Positions 16,500 to 24,640 of a stretch of DNA of 49,464 nt are shown here, piece by piece (within the stretch, counting starts at the first letter, position 1; each line of letters begins with the position of its first letter). The notes beneath the pieces are model-generated. The model did no database searches, had not been told where the DNA came from, and saw only the letters and a list, made by a program, of their open reading frames with translations. The stretch is taken from the NCBI GenBank assembly GCA_964558395.1, contig CAZLDS010000019.1, forward strand, positions 1 through 49,464, read 5' to 3'. The position numbers and the translations under genes are program-made. This DNA is from CSP1-5 sp964558395. GTDB lineage: Bacteria > Methylomirabilota > Methylomirabilia > Methylomirabilales > CSP1-5.

Positions 16500-16967
16500 C
16501 CCCCCTCCGATCCTGTGCAAGGCACCAAGGGCCCTCCCTGGACTCCGGCCATCCCTTGCCGCAGCCTCAAAACGGATTTCCCCGTGGAGGGCCGGAGTAT
16601 CACTCATGCCACGATCCCTGTCAAGAGCCGGATGACCGCCATTGGCTGCAGATGGCAGTCCAAATACCGCCCCACTCATGCCATATCAGGTCCCCCTCTT
16701 GTCCTCGGCTCGGATTCAAGACGTTCAGCAACGCTCAAGTGAAGGCCTTGCTCCCACTCGCGTTGCGTACCACCCTTCTTATTCTCCCCGCACGCCCGGT
16801 ACTCGTCCCTCCTCAGTGTCCTGGCATAAAGCAGTCCCTCACGGCTTCACATCTCAATTGGCAATCTGGTTCACGCGGATTGATCTGGCAGGCCTGTGGG
16901 AGGAGCCCGTGTGGGCCCCCTTAATGGGAATGGAGATTAGCTAGGCAAGATCTCCCTTGTGCCACCT
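16500..16967. other. Intergenic region, 468 bp, no gene recognised
   Basis: Between ybeY and the NtrC-type regulator. I find the regulator's promoter and leader (16500-16624) and nothing else I can defend. The short open frames here lack family resemblance and start signals. No tRNA-like or riboswitch-like core was recognised. A weaker GG-N10-GC sigma-54-like match (TGGCATGAGTGGGGC on the minus strand, near 16670-16684) was noted. Confidence 0.5.
16596..16624 (-). promoter_or_regulatory. Sigma-70-type promoter of the regulator-kinase operon
   Basis: Minus strand: perfect -35 TTGACA (16624-16619), 17-bp spacer, -10 GATACT (16601-16596). Start near 16589, leaving a leader of about 90 nt before the regulator ATG. 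Confidence 0.62.
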
Positions 16968-17408
16968 TTACCATGGCGGTTTGCAAGCGATCGTGAGAAG
17001 CCGGGCTTGTTTGGACCACATGCGGCGGCGCGCTGCAGGAGTCGAATGGTCGTATCCAAAGAGGTGGAGGATCCCATGAATCAAGAGGAGCGCGAGTTCC
17101 CTTGCAATGGAATGGCCCTGCTCGTCAGCCTGTCGAGCCGCGGTCTCGACCGAAATGACCACGTCGCCCAGGACGTGCAGTTGCGGCGATGGGGAACCCT
17201 GTTGCTGCGGGAAGGCAAGAACATCGGTGGGATAATCATGGTTCAAATACATCCGATTAAGTCGCCGGATGGCTCGATCACTGACGAGCAGGACTGAAAC
17301 CTCATTCTTCGGTCTGCCCAAGGCGGATAATGTCCTCTCTCCCACCCTTCTTAGCCGTGACAGCGCGATCCGCCTCCTCCTTTGCCGGTTTCGAATCTGT
17401 ACCCCCAT
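16968..17408 (-). CDS. ybeY: Endoribonuclease YbeY (16S rRNA maturation)
   Basis: 146 aa. Zinc-dependent RNase needed for 16S 3'-end processing and 70S quality control. The metal motif HGILHLFGYDH is complete. The N-terminus (VQIRNRQRRR) aligns with the conserved opening of the family, so the ATG at 17408 seems genuine even though it lies inside the upstream gene: the first 107 nt overlap the 3' end of the 7TM-HD gene in another frame. GGAGAG lies about 12 nt before the ATG. The phoH - 7TM-HD - ybeY order is a widely conserved arrangement, which supports all three calls. Confidence 0.94.
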   Translation of the reverse strand: MGVQIRNRQRRRRIALSRLRRVGERTLSALGRPKNEVSVLLVSDRAIRRLNRMYLNHDYPTDVLAFPQQQGSPSPQLHVLGDVVISVETAARQADEQGHSIARELALLLIHGILHLFGYDHSTPAARRRMWSKQARLLTIACKPPW

Positions 17409-18978
17409 CTTCCATCTTCTCTCCTTCTTTCTTCTTCACCTCTTCGAACTTGTATCCCGGATATTCCACGCGATGGTGGTGAATGGCAGTGAGGACGCGC
17501 ACAAAGGCCTTGGCAATCCGGTGAAGATCCTTGAGGGTGAGATCACATTCGGACAATTCCCCCTCGATAAAGACGTCGTTCACAATCCGGTTCACGACCC
17601 CTTGAACCCGTGCTGGCGTGGGGTCGGTCAGCGTCCTCGCGGCTGCCTCAACCGCATCAGCCAGCATCAGGATCGCAGCCTCCCTGGTCTGGGGCTTGGG
17701 ACCCGGGTACCGGTAATCCTCTTCCTTGACTTCGCCTAGGTCCGGATCCTGAGACTTTTTGGCCTTCTCGTAAAAATAGGTCACGAGGCGCGTGCCATGA
17801 TGCTGTGGGATCAGATCCACAATGGCCGCGGGTAACCGGCGTTCCAGGGCCATCTCGATGCCATCCTTGACGTGGGCAATACAGATAAGACTGCTGAGGT
17901 GTGGAGAGAGCTTATCGTGTCTGTTCAAGGCATCACTTTGGTTCTCTATGAAGTAGGCCGGTTTCTTCACCTTGCCAATATCGTGATAGTACGCGCCGAC
18001 CCGACAGAGAAGTGCGTTGGCGCCAATGGCCTCAGATGCCGCCTCTGACAGCTCGCCCATCATCAGGCTATGGTGATACGTTCCGGGTGCCGTCTTCATA
18101 AGCTGCTTCAGCAGGGGGTGGTTCAGGTTGGAGAGTTCGAGGAGTTTCAGATCGGTAGCGGTGCCAAAGAGATACTCGAGGACGGGGAGAAGCGTTGACC
18201 CGAAAAGGGCAACCACCACGCCGTTTACGACACACGCCACCAGATCATACGCAAGCGACGGGGCGGACCCGTCGTAAATCGGTATGAAGGTCAAAATGGT
18301 GCAGACATTGGCGACGGCAACCCAGGATCCTGCCTTAAAAAAGGTTGTACGGTCCTGGGATCGCCGGATACTGAAGGCGCCGACGACGGCCCCCACCAGC
18401 CCGAACAGGAGGAAGGTCACTTCGTCCGTCACCATGAGCGTGGTCAGAACGGCCAGGACGATGGCCCCCCCAAAGGCCGTTTGGGCATCGAAGAGGACGG
18501 TGAGCAACACACTCCCCAGGGCCACGGGGAGGGTGTAGTAGAACGAGTGGATGGGAATGAAAGGAAAACTCTGGCCAAGAGACTGGAGGATGACGAGGAG
18601 GAACCGATTGATGAGGATGCCCAGGAGGACCACCGTTCCCAGGAGGTAAAGGCGCTTCGGGGACATCACCGGTCGGGTCTCAAGGAACCGTACATAAAAA
18701 TAGAGGGCCGCGAGGACAAAAAGGACGAAGAGGCCGATCGCCAGTCCCGACACAGGACCGAGGGGGAGTGGGCGATACGAGGCGACAACCAGGCTTGCGA
18801 CCAAGACCAGCAGGATCCCCAGGACGAGGGAAATAACGGGCCGCTCCTCCGAGGCCCGAAAAAGCTGACCCATCGGGGAAAGGCGGTAGCGGTAGGCAGG
18901 CGCGGTCGCCGACTTGTTCCCTGCCTTGGCATCGTTACTCTTGTTCGGCCGAGACGAAAACCACTGCGAAATCTTCAT
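17302..18978 (-). CDS. 7TM-HD membrane phosphodiesterase (PgpH-like, short form)
   Basis: 558 aa. About seven or eight membrane helices at residues 45-290 (for example VISLVLGILLVLVASLVVA) are followed by a cytosolic HD domain with YHHSLMMG, YYHDIGK and DLIPQHHGT, as in PgpH, which degrades cyclic di-AMP in Firmicutes. The long extracellular domain that PgpH carries after its first helix is absent: TM1 runs almost directly into TM2. Here the substrate is inferred only. The last 36 or so residues (EKMEDGGTDSKPAKEEAD...) are a low-complexity tail encoded by the same DNA as the start of ybeY, perhaps created by loss of an earlier stop. It follows phoH with a 91-bp gap. Confidence 0.9.
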   Translation of the reverse strand: MKISQWFSSRPNKSNDAKAGNKSATAPAYRYRLSPMGQLFRASEERPVISLVLGILLVLVASLVVASYRPLPLGPVSGLAIGLFVLFVLAALYFYVRFLETRPVMSPKRLYLLGTVVLLGILINRFLLVILQSLGQSFPFIPIHSFYYTLPVALGSVLLTVLFDAQTAFGGAIVLAVLTTLMVTDEVTFLLFGLVGAVVGAFSIRRSQDRTTFFKAGSWVAVANVCTILTFIPIYDGSAPSLAYDLVACVVNGVVVALFGSTLLPVLEYLFGTATDLKLLELSNLNHPLLKQLMKTAPGTYHHSLMMGELSEAASEAIGANALLCRVGAYYHDIGKVKKPAYFIENQSDALNRHDKLSPHLSSLICIAHVKDGIEMALERRLPAAIVDLIPQHHGTRLVTYFYEKAKKSQDPDLGEVKEEDYRYPGPKPQTREAAILMLADAVEAAARTLTDPTPARVQGVVNRIVNDVFIEGELSECDLTLKDLHRIAKAFVRVLTAIHHHRVEYPGYKFEEVKKKEGEKMEDGGTDSKPAKEEADRAVTAKKGGREDIIRLGQTEE

Positions 18979-19069
18979 TGTCCTCTCGAAGCAAACAACA
19001 GCCGCGAGGCATCATGGCGTAAACAAATCGTCGCATGAAGGATCGCGGGTTGGACTCGCAGCCGGTTCC

Positions 19070-20098
19070 TCAGTGGTCCTGGGCCCTTTCCGGACCCTCC
19101 TCCTCCCGCTTTGGCTCAGCAGAGGAGGGAGATGACGGCTGGCACTGCTCATAGGCACGAATAATTTGCTGGACGAGTTCGTGACGAACGACGTCTTCCT
19201 GACCAAGGTAGACGAAGTCAATCCCCTTGACGTCACGCAGCACCGAACGAACTTCGATGAGCCCTGAGACTTTTCCGACGGGAAGGTCTACCTGGGTGAT
19301 GTCGCCGGTGATTACTGCTTTCGAGCTGAATCCGAGCCGGGTCAGGAACATCTTCATCTGCTCGGACGTCGTGTTTTGCGCCTCATCGAGGATGATGAAG
19401 GCGTCATTCAAGGTCCGCCCCCTCATGAATGCGAGCGGGGCGATTTCAATGACACCCATCTCGATCAAGCGGTTCGCCCGCTCCGTTTCGAGCATGTCGT
19501 ACAGTGCATCATAGAGGGGACGGAGGTAGGGATGGATTTTCTCGTATAAGGTCCCCGGGAGAAACCCGAGACGCTCCCCTGCCTCTACAGCTGGACGCGT
19601 GAGGATGATCCGACTCACCTGTCGCTTCACATGGGCCGAGACCGCCATCGCCATCGCAAGGTAGGTCTTGCCGGTCCCAGCGGGACCAATGCCAAACACA
19701 ATGTCATGAGTCCTGATAGCATCGATATAATACTTCTGACCGAGACTTTTGGGCCGGACCGGACGCTTCTTGGGAGAGACCTCGATCACCTCATCTTGGA
19801 TCTTCCGGAAAGTCTCGTTCTCTTCTTGGGCGATATGCCGGAGGGCCAGCTTTACATCATGACTTCCGATAGTTCTCCCCCCCTCCAGGAGCGTGGCAAG
19901 TTCGCTGATCACTTTCTCAGCAAGAACGACCTGCTGTTCGGGGCCGCTGATGGTGAGCCCATCCCGAGCCACCAACCGCACGTGGAGGTAATCTTCCACC
20001 ATTCGTATGTATTCATCGTTCCGGCCGAACAAGGCCTGAATCTTTGCTTCGGAAGGCAGTGGAGCCTGCCTGCGAACGGTTTTTCGCTCGCTCTCCAT
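19070..20098 (-). CDS. phoH: PhoH-family ATPase
   Basis: 342 aa. An N-terminal KH-like segment (about 1-110: FGRNDEYIRMVEDYLHVRL) precedes the PhoH P-loop ATPase domain with Walker A GPAGTGKTYLA, Walker B FIILDEAQNT and the Arg-rich sensor region. Members are thought to act as RNA helicases/ATPases in rRNA or phosphate-stress biology, usually beside ybeY. The charged tail ending KREEEGPERAQDH is not conserved. A sigma-70-type promoter with a perfect TTGACA lies 70-100 bp upstream, so this is the first gene of the phoH - 7TM-HD - ybeY unit. Confidence 0.95.
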   Translation of the reverse strand: MESERKTVRRQAPLPSEAKIQALFGRNDEYIRMVEDYLHVRLVARDGLTISGPEQQVVLAEKVISELATLLEGGRTIGSHDVKLALRHIAQEENETFRKIQDEVIEVSPKKRPVRPKSLGQKYYIDAIRTHDIVFGIGPAGTGKTYLAMAMAVSAHVKRQVSRIILTRPAVEAGERLGFLPGTLYEKIHPYLRPLYDALYDMLETERANRLIEMGVIEIAPLAFMRGRTLNDAFIILDEAQNTTSEQMKMFLTRLGFSSKAVITGDITQVDLPVGKVSGLIEVRSVLRDVKGIDFVYLGQEDVVRHELVQQIIRAYEQCQPSSPSSAEPKREEEGPERAQDH

Positions 20099-20169
20099 AT
20101 GCTGTGGGATACGTTCCCTCCCGAGAGGAATCAGGGGACGGCTCTCACCGTCCCCCCAGTCTGCACAAA

Positions 20170-20199
20170 ATGCTACTCCGCCTCTCCATTCAGTGTCAA
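20170..20199 (-). promoter_or_regulatory. Sigma-70-type promoter of phoH
   Basis: Minus strand: perfect -35 TTGACA (20199-20194), 18-bp spacer, -10 TAGCAT (20175-20170). Start near 20163; leader about 65 nt. Confidence 0.6.
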
Positions 20200-20222
20200 C
20201 TGAAAAAGCTTTCTTTTTTCAG
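20200..20222 (-). terminator. Hairpin after aspS, possible terminator
   Basis: CTGAAAAA - 7-nt loop - TTTTTCAG, an 8-bp perfect stem 16 bp after the aspS stop and abutting the phoH promoter. The T-run lies inside the stem rather than after it, so this is a weak terminator at best. Confidence 0.4.
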
Positions 20223-20237
20223 GGGGGTTGCGGGAAC

Positions 20238-22001
20238 TCAGCTGACATCGAGCTTGAGGCGGAGTTCCTTGAGCTGAGCGGGGTCTACCGCGGCAGGAGC
20301 GCTCGTCATGAGACACTGGGCTCGCTGAGTTTTGGGAAAGGCAATTACCTCACGGATTGACTCGGCCCCCGTGAGCAGCATGATAAGGCGGTCGAACCCA
20401 AAGGCAATCCCCCCGTGCGGTGGGGTCCCGAATTCCAAGGCTTCAAGGAGGAAACCGAACTTTTCTTTCGCCTCGGACTCGGAGATGCCCAGCGCCGCAA
20501 ACATCCTCGCCTGTACCTCCCGCTGGTGAATCCGCATGCTACCCCCGCCGACCTCCTGGCCGTTGATCACGAGGTCGTACGCCTTGGCCCGCATTCTCTC
20601 GGGGGCGCTTTCGAAGAGAGGAAGGTCCTCGTCTACGGGCGCGGTGAAGGGATGGTGAACCGCCACGTACCGCTTCTCCTCTTCGCTATATTGCACGAGC
20701 GGAAAATCGGTGATCCACACCGGCTGGATGCGTGTTTCCTCGACCAGGCCCAGCTCGCGCCCCAAGCGGATGCGCAGGCGGCCGAGGGCCTCTGCCACGA
20801 CCATCGGGTCGTCACCGATCACGAGTGCCACGTCGCCATCCTCCAGTTCAAACCGATGAACGATTCCCTGCAGGGCGTCCACCCCGAGATGTTTGGCGAC
20901 CGGAGACTGCAACCCCTCTTTCGTCATCCGAAATGGGGTCAGCCCTTTGGCCCCATAGCTTTTGACGTATTGGGTGAGGTCGTCGATGACCTTGCGGGAA
21001 AGCGCTTCGGCCTTCCCCTTCACCTTGACCCCCTTCACGCGTCCTCCTCTGGCGAGGGCTTCTGCAAGGGGACGAAAGGTGGTCCCCGCGCAGAGGTCAC
21101 CAATGTCAACGAGGAACATCCCGAATCGCACATCCGGGTGGTCGAGACCATAGGTCGTAACGGCCTCCTCATAGGGAAGACGGGGGAAAGGACGCTCGAA
21201 CTCGACCCCTTTCAACTCCTGGAAGAGGACGACGATGAGCTCCTCCATGAGCGTCAAAACATCTTCCCGTTCCACAAAAGACATCTCGACGTCAATCTGG
21301 GTGAACTCTGGCTGCCGGTCTGCCCGGAGATCTTCATCGCGGAAACACTTAACGATCTGGAAATAGCGGTCGAGACCTGCGACCATCAAGAGTTGCTTAA
21401 AGAGCTGAGGGGATTGCGGAAGGGCAAAGAACTGGCCGGGGTAGATCCGGGCGGGCACGAGATAGTCTCTGGCCCCCTCCGGGGTGGCTCGTGTGAGGAC
21501 CGGGGTCTCCACCTCGATGAAGCCGTGCTGATCGAAGAAGGCCCGGACCACCTGGTACGCTTGATGTCGGATCCGCAGGTTTCCCTGGACGGACGGGCGG
21601 CGGAGGTCGAGATACCGGTATGTGAGACGTAGCTCCTCGCTGACCGGCCGCTCTTCATCCAACGGGAACACCGGAGTCCTGGCCTCGTTCAGGATCACGG
21701 CATCAGTGACCGGCACCTCCACCCCTCCGGTCTTCAGTTGAACGTTCTCGGTCCCGGGAGGGCGGCGGCGGACCTGGCCCGTGACGGCAATAACATGCTC
21801 GGCCCGTACCCGTCTCGCGCTCTCATAGGCGTCGCGTCCGTGCTCCGGGCCAAAAACGATTTGGACGATCCCCTCTCGGTCGCGGAGATCCACGAAGATG
21901 AGACCCCCGTGGTCCCTTCTCCGATGGACCCAGCCCATTAACGTGACGGTCTCACCCAGCCTTTCCGCCGTCACGTCTCCGCAATAGCAACTTCGCTTCA
22001 T
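20238..22001 (-). CDS. aspS: Aspartyl-tRNA synthetase, apparently non-discriminating (Asp/Asn)
   Basis: 587 aa bacterial-type class IIb synthetase. N-terminal OB-fold anticodon domain (about 1-110), then the catalytic core with motif 2 region FRDEDLRADRQPEFTQID and motif 3 region GIAFGFDRL, with the GAD insert between. In the anticodon domain it reads RRRD-H31-GG, with His where E. coli AspRS has Leu, and RPPG-TEN, with Gly in the following loop. Both are the states known from non-discriminating enzymes such as that of Pseudomonas aeruginosa, which charge both tRNA(Asp) and tRNA(Asn). With gatCA at the start of the window this implies tRNA-dependent Asn synthesis. It follows hisS by 34 bp. 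Confidence 0.96.
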   Translation of the reverse strand: MKRSCYCGDVTAERLGETVTLMGWVHRRRDHGGLIFVDLRDREGIVQIVFGPEHGRDAYESARRVRAEHVIAVTGQVRRRPPGTENVQLKTGGVEVPVTDAVILNEARTPVFPLDEERPVSEELRLTYRYLDLRRPSVQGNLRIRHQAYQVVRAFFDQHGFIEVETPVLTRATPEGARDYLVPARIYPGQFFALPQSPQLFKQLLMVAGLDRYFQIVKCFRDEDLRADRQPEFTQIDVEMSFVEREDVLTLMEELIVVLFQELKGVEFERPFPRLPYEEAVTTYGLDHPDVRFGMFLVDIGDLCAGTTFRPLAEALARGGRVKGVKVKGKAEALSRKVIDDLTQYVKSYGAKGLTPFRMTKEGLQSPVAKHLGVDALQGIVHRFELEDGDVALVIGDDPMVVAEALGRLRIRLGRELGLVEETRIQPVWITDFPLVQYSEEEKRYVAVHHPFTAPVDEDLPLFESAPERMRAKAYDLVINGQEVGGGSMRIHQREVQARMFAALGISESEAKEKFGFLLEALEFGTPPHGGIAFGFDRLIMLLTGAESIREVIAFPKTQRAQCLMTSAPAAVDPAQLKELRLKLDVS

Positions 22002-22035
22002 GCTTCCGGTCCGCAGGCTCCACGCTCCTCAGGCG

Positions 22036-23328
22036 TCACGCCTCTCCTACGCCTCTTTTCCGATATTCCCCACTCGTCAACCGATTCACGACCTCTGGCA
22101 GGGGAACCTGTTCCTGTCCCCCCCGGGCCATGTCTTTCACTGTGGCGACGCCGGTCTCGAGTTCCTCATCGCCAAGGATGAGGGCATAGCGGTAACGCTC
22201 CTTGTGGGCGAGACGCATCTGGCTCTTCAGGGAGCGGCCCTCCATATCCAATGCCGCCCGCAACCCCTGCCGGCGGAGGTCCTGAACGATCCGAAGGCCC
22301 AGCCGGAACGCCTCTTGCCCTAAGGTCGCCGCGAAGACGCCTGCCCACGCCTCCCGCGGCCCCTCCCGCGGAAGGGACAGCAAAAGACGCTCCACACCGA
22401 TGGCAAAACCGATCCCGGGTGTCGGGGGACCCCCCATCTCTCCCACTAATAGGTCATACCTCCCCCCCCCCGCAATGGCGTTCTGGGCTCCCAGAGACGG
22501 ATTTACAAACTCAAAGGTGGTCCGGGTGTAATAGTCCAGACCGCGCACCAAACGTTGGTCGATTCTGTAGTCGATCTTCAGCAGTTGCAAGAGCTCCTGC
22601 AGCCGCCGGAAGTGCGTGTCGCATTCCTCACACAGCGACTCGAGGGGGTTGGGAGCTCGCGCAACAAGCCTCCGGCATCCTTCTACCTTGCAGTCCAAGA
22701 TCCGAAGCGGGTTTCGCTCGAGACGCACACGGCAATCGGGACACAGCCGATCCACCTTCCCCCGCATGTAGCGCCTGAACCGTTCGAGGAAGACGGGGCG
22801 ACAGGCATCATCGCCAATACTGTTGAGATGCAGACGCCAGCCGTCAATTTCCAAGGTGTCGAACAGATGAGAGAGCAAATCGAGCATCTCGGCGTCCACC
22901 GCAGGGTCCCCCACGCCGAGGGCCTCTGCCCCGATCTGATGGAACTGCCGGAATCGACCCGCTTGGGGCCGCTCGTGGCGGAACATCGGACCCGCGTAGT
23001 AAACCTTGCAGAGATCCCCCCCAGTACAGAGCCGATGTTCGAGGTAGGCCCGAATCACAGGCGCCGTTCCCTCCGGGCGAAGAGTCAGACTTTCTTTCCC
23101 CCTGTCCTCAAAAGTATACATCTGCTTTTCGACGATGTCGGTCCCCTCCCCGATCCCGCGGACGAAAAGCTCGGTCCGTTCGAAGATGGGCGTCCGAATC
23201 TCCTGGTAGCCATAGTTCTCCAAGAGGCGGCGGGTCGTGTCCTCGACCCGCTGCCAGCGACCGACGTCAGCCGGCAGAATGTCCGGGGCACCCCGAACCC
23301 CTTTGATCAAGGATTGGATCTTTCGCAT
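22036..23328 (-). CDS. hisS: Histidyl-tRNA synthetase
   Basis: 430 aa from the ATG at 23328-23326 (MRKIQSLIKGVRGAPDILP), preceded by GGGGAGACTCG; an ATG 11 codons upstream lacks a site. Class II motifs: TLRPEGTAPVIRAYLEH (motif 2 region), FRHERPQAGRFRQFHQ, the histidine-specific LVRGLDYYTRTTFEF, and GIGFAIGVERLLL (motif 3). The C-terminal anticodon-binding domain (about 330-430) follows. Length and order are normal. The usual hisS-aspS pair is formed with aspS 34 bp downstream. Confidence 0.97.
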   Translation of the reverse strand: MRKIQSLIKGVRGAPDILPADVGRWQRVEDTTRRLLENYGYQEIRTPIFERTELFVRGIGEGTDIVEKQMYTFEDRGKESLTLRPEGTAPVIRAYLEHRLCTGGDLCKVYYAGPMFRHERPQAGRFRQFHQIGAEALGVGDPAVDAEMLDLLSHLFDTLEIDGWRLHLNSIGDDACRPVFLERFRRYMRGKVDRLCPDCRVRLERNPLRILDCKVEGCRRLVARAPNPLESLCEECDTHFRRLQELLQLLKIDYRIDQRLVRGLDYYTRTTFEFVNPSLGAQNAIAGGGRYDLLVGEMGGPPTPGIGFAIGVERLLLSLPREGPREAWAGVFAATLGQEAFRLGLRIVQDLRRQGLRAALDMEGRSLKSQMRLAHKERYRYALILGDEELETGVATVKDMARGGQEQVPLPEVVNRLTSGEYRKRGVGEA

Positions 23329-23481
23329 CGAGTCTCCCCAGGCGGCCCGCAAGCGGATCATGTTCTACAACACGGGAACGGGAAAGGAACCGTCACGGTC
23401 CTGTTACAAGCTCAGGGGAATGTTTCACAAGTCCGAACGAGGATGCCTGCGACTCTGGGGTCGATCTTGTTTGGATCGGGG

Positions 23482-24438
23482 TCAATAGATGGGATTACGA
23501 TCAAAGCGGTGGATGGCCTCAATGAACCGGACCGTTCCCGACTTGGAGCGTAACACCAGCGAATGAGTCTTTGCCCCACCGCCGAAAAACCGGACCCCTT
23601 TCAGAAAATCACCGTCGGTGACCCCCGTGGCGGTGAAGGTGACCTCGCCCCCGCTCGCGAGATCAGTGATGGTGAGGACACGATCGATCTCCTTGAGACC
23701 GGTCCGACGAACACGTTCGACACCCTCCTCACTCGACGGTCTAAATTGGGCCTGCATGTCGCCGCCCAGGCATCGTAAGGCTGCCGCCGCCAACACCCCT
23801 TCGGGGGCCCTGCCAATCCCCATCAGGACATCCACCCCGGAATCTTCTAACGCGGTGGCGATGGCCGCGGAGAGATCGCCATCCTGGATCAACTTGATTC
23901 GGGCACCCGTCTCGCGGACGGCCCGGATCACGTCGGCGTGGCGGGGTCGGTCGAGGATGACCACGGTCAGGTCTTCCACGTAACACTTCATCGTCTCGGC
24001 GATGGATCGGAGATTCGCCTCTGGACCCGCAGTGATGTCAATGGCGCCAACCGCCTTGGGCCCGACCGCGATCTTCTCCATATACGTGTCCGGTGCAGGA
24101 AATAGGCACCCCTTTTCGGCGAGTGCAACTGCTGACACCGCGTTCGTCCGCCCTGCGGCAACGATGGACGGCCCTTCAAGTGGTTCCGCCGCGACATCCA
24201 GCTCAGGCCCGGTCCCGGCACCGACCCGCTCACCCCCATACAACGTCGGTGTCTCTCCTTTTTCACCCCGCCCGATCACGATGGTTCCAGCAAAACCTAC
24301 CGCATCGAAGGCCCGGCGCATCGCATCAAGCGCGGTCTGCTCCGCAAGCTGCTCGTTTCCCCGGCCCATCCACCGCGCGGAGGAGAGTGCCGCAGCCTCA
24401 GCGACCCGAACCACCTCCAGGGCCAAATTCCGATCCAT
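23482..24438 (-). CDS. glpX: GlpX-family protein (class II FBPase fold) with altered metal site
   Basis: 318 aa, collinear with E. coli GlpX over its whole length (RGNEQLAEQTALDAM, GTIVIGRGEKGETPTLYGGE, KGCLFPAPDTYMEK, ILDRPRHADVI, GIGRAPEGVLAAAALRCLGGDMQ). However, at residues needed for metal and phosphate binding in E. coli GlpX (D33, E57, D85, E88, T90) this protein has E33, R57, E85, E88 and P90; numbering coincides exactly, with the comparison made from memory of the E. coli sequence. Canonical GEGE and DPxEGT appear as GRGE and EPLEGP. Fructose-1,6-bisphosphatase activity is therefore doubtful; a related sugar-phosphate role or a regulatory one is possible. The gene has one of the strongest promoters in the window (24497-24525) and precedes hisS by 153 bp. 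Confidence 0.85.
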   Translation of the reverse strand: MDRNLALEVVRVAEAAALSSARWMGRGNEQLAEQTALDAMRRAFDAVGFAGTIVIGRGEKGETPTLYGGERVGAGTGPELDVAAEPLEGPSIVAAGRTNAVSAVALAEKGCLFPAPDTYMEKIAVGPKAVGAIDITAGPEANLRSIAETMKCYVEDLTVVILDRPRHADVIRAVRETGARIKLIQDGDLSAAIATALEDSGVDVLMGIGRAPEGVLAAAALRCLGGDMQAQFRPSSEEGVERVRRTGLKEIDRVLTITDLASGGEVTFTATGVTDGDFLKGVRFFGGGAKTHSLVLRSKSGTVRFIEAIHRFDRNPIY

Positions 24439-24496
24439 ACAAAAGCTCCCGAGAGCCGTAAAAGCGAGATTCTTTCAATAGTTAAGACGGGGGCAA

Positions 24497-24525
24497 AGTA
24501 TAGAAGAGGCCCCCCAAGATGTCAA
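24497..24525 (-). promoter_or_regulatory. Strong sigma-70-type promoter of glpX
   Basis: Minus strand: perfect -35 TTGACA (24525-24520), 17-bp spacer, -10 TATACT (24502-24497). Start near 24490, about 50 nt before the ATG. It lies about 40 bp from the divergent sigma-54-type promoter at 24564. Confidence 0.75.
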
Positions 24526-24563
24526 GAAATGATTGCCCGAGGCATGCGTCTAACCAGCTGGCA

Positions 24564-24580
24564 CTGGCATGGTTTTTGCC
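24564..24580 (+). promoter_or_regulatory. Sigma-54 (RpoN) promoter facing the broken PilZ gene
   Basis: The plus strand reads CTGGCATGGTTTTTGCC, close to the TTGGCACG-N4-TTGCW consensus. GG at 24566-24567 and GC at 24578-24579 are 12 bp apart and the -12 box TTGC is intact. Start near 24591, followed by the PilZ reading frame. Confidence 0.75.
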
Positions 24581-24640
24581 GCATTCCCTTCTGCCATATT
24601 GTGCTGGGGGAAAGGTGTGCCTACCGATCCAAAAACGTTG

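Noticed and set aside
16642..16944. 100-codon plus-strand ORF between ybeY and the regulator
   Set aside because: No ribosome site, no similarity, and it runs against the operon direction and through the regulator's upstream region.
20415..21632. 405-codon plus-strand frame within aspS
   Set aside because: Antisense shadow of aspS; the opposite frame is a full synthetase.
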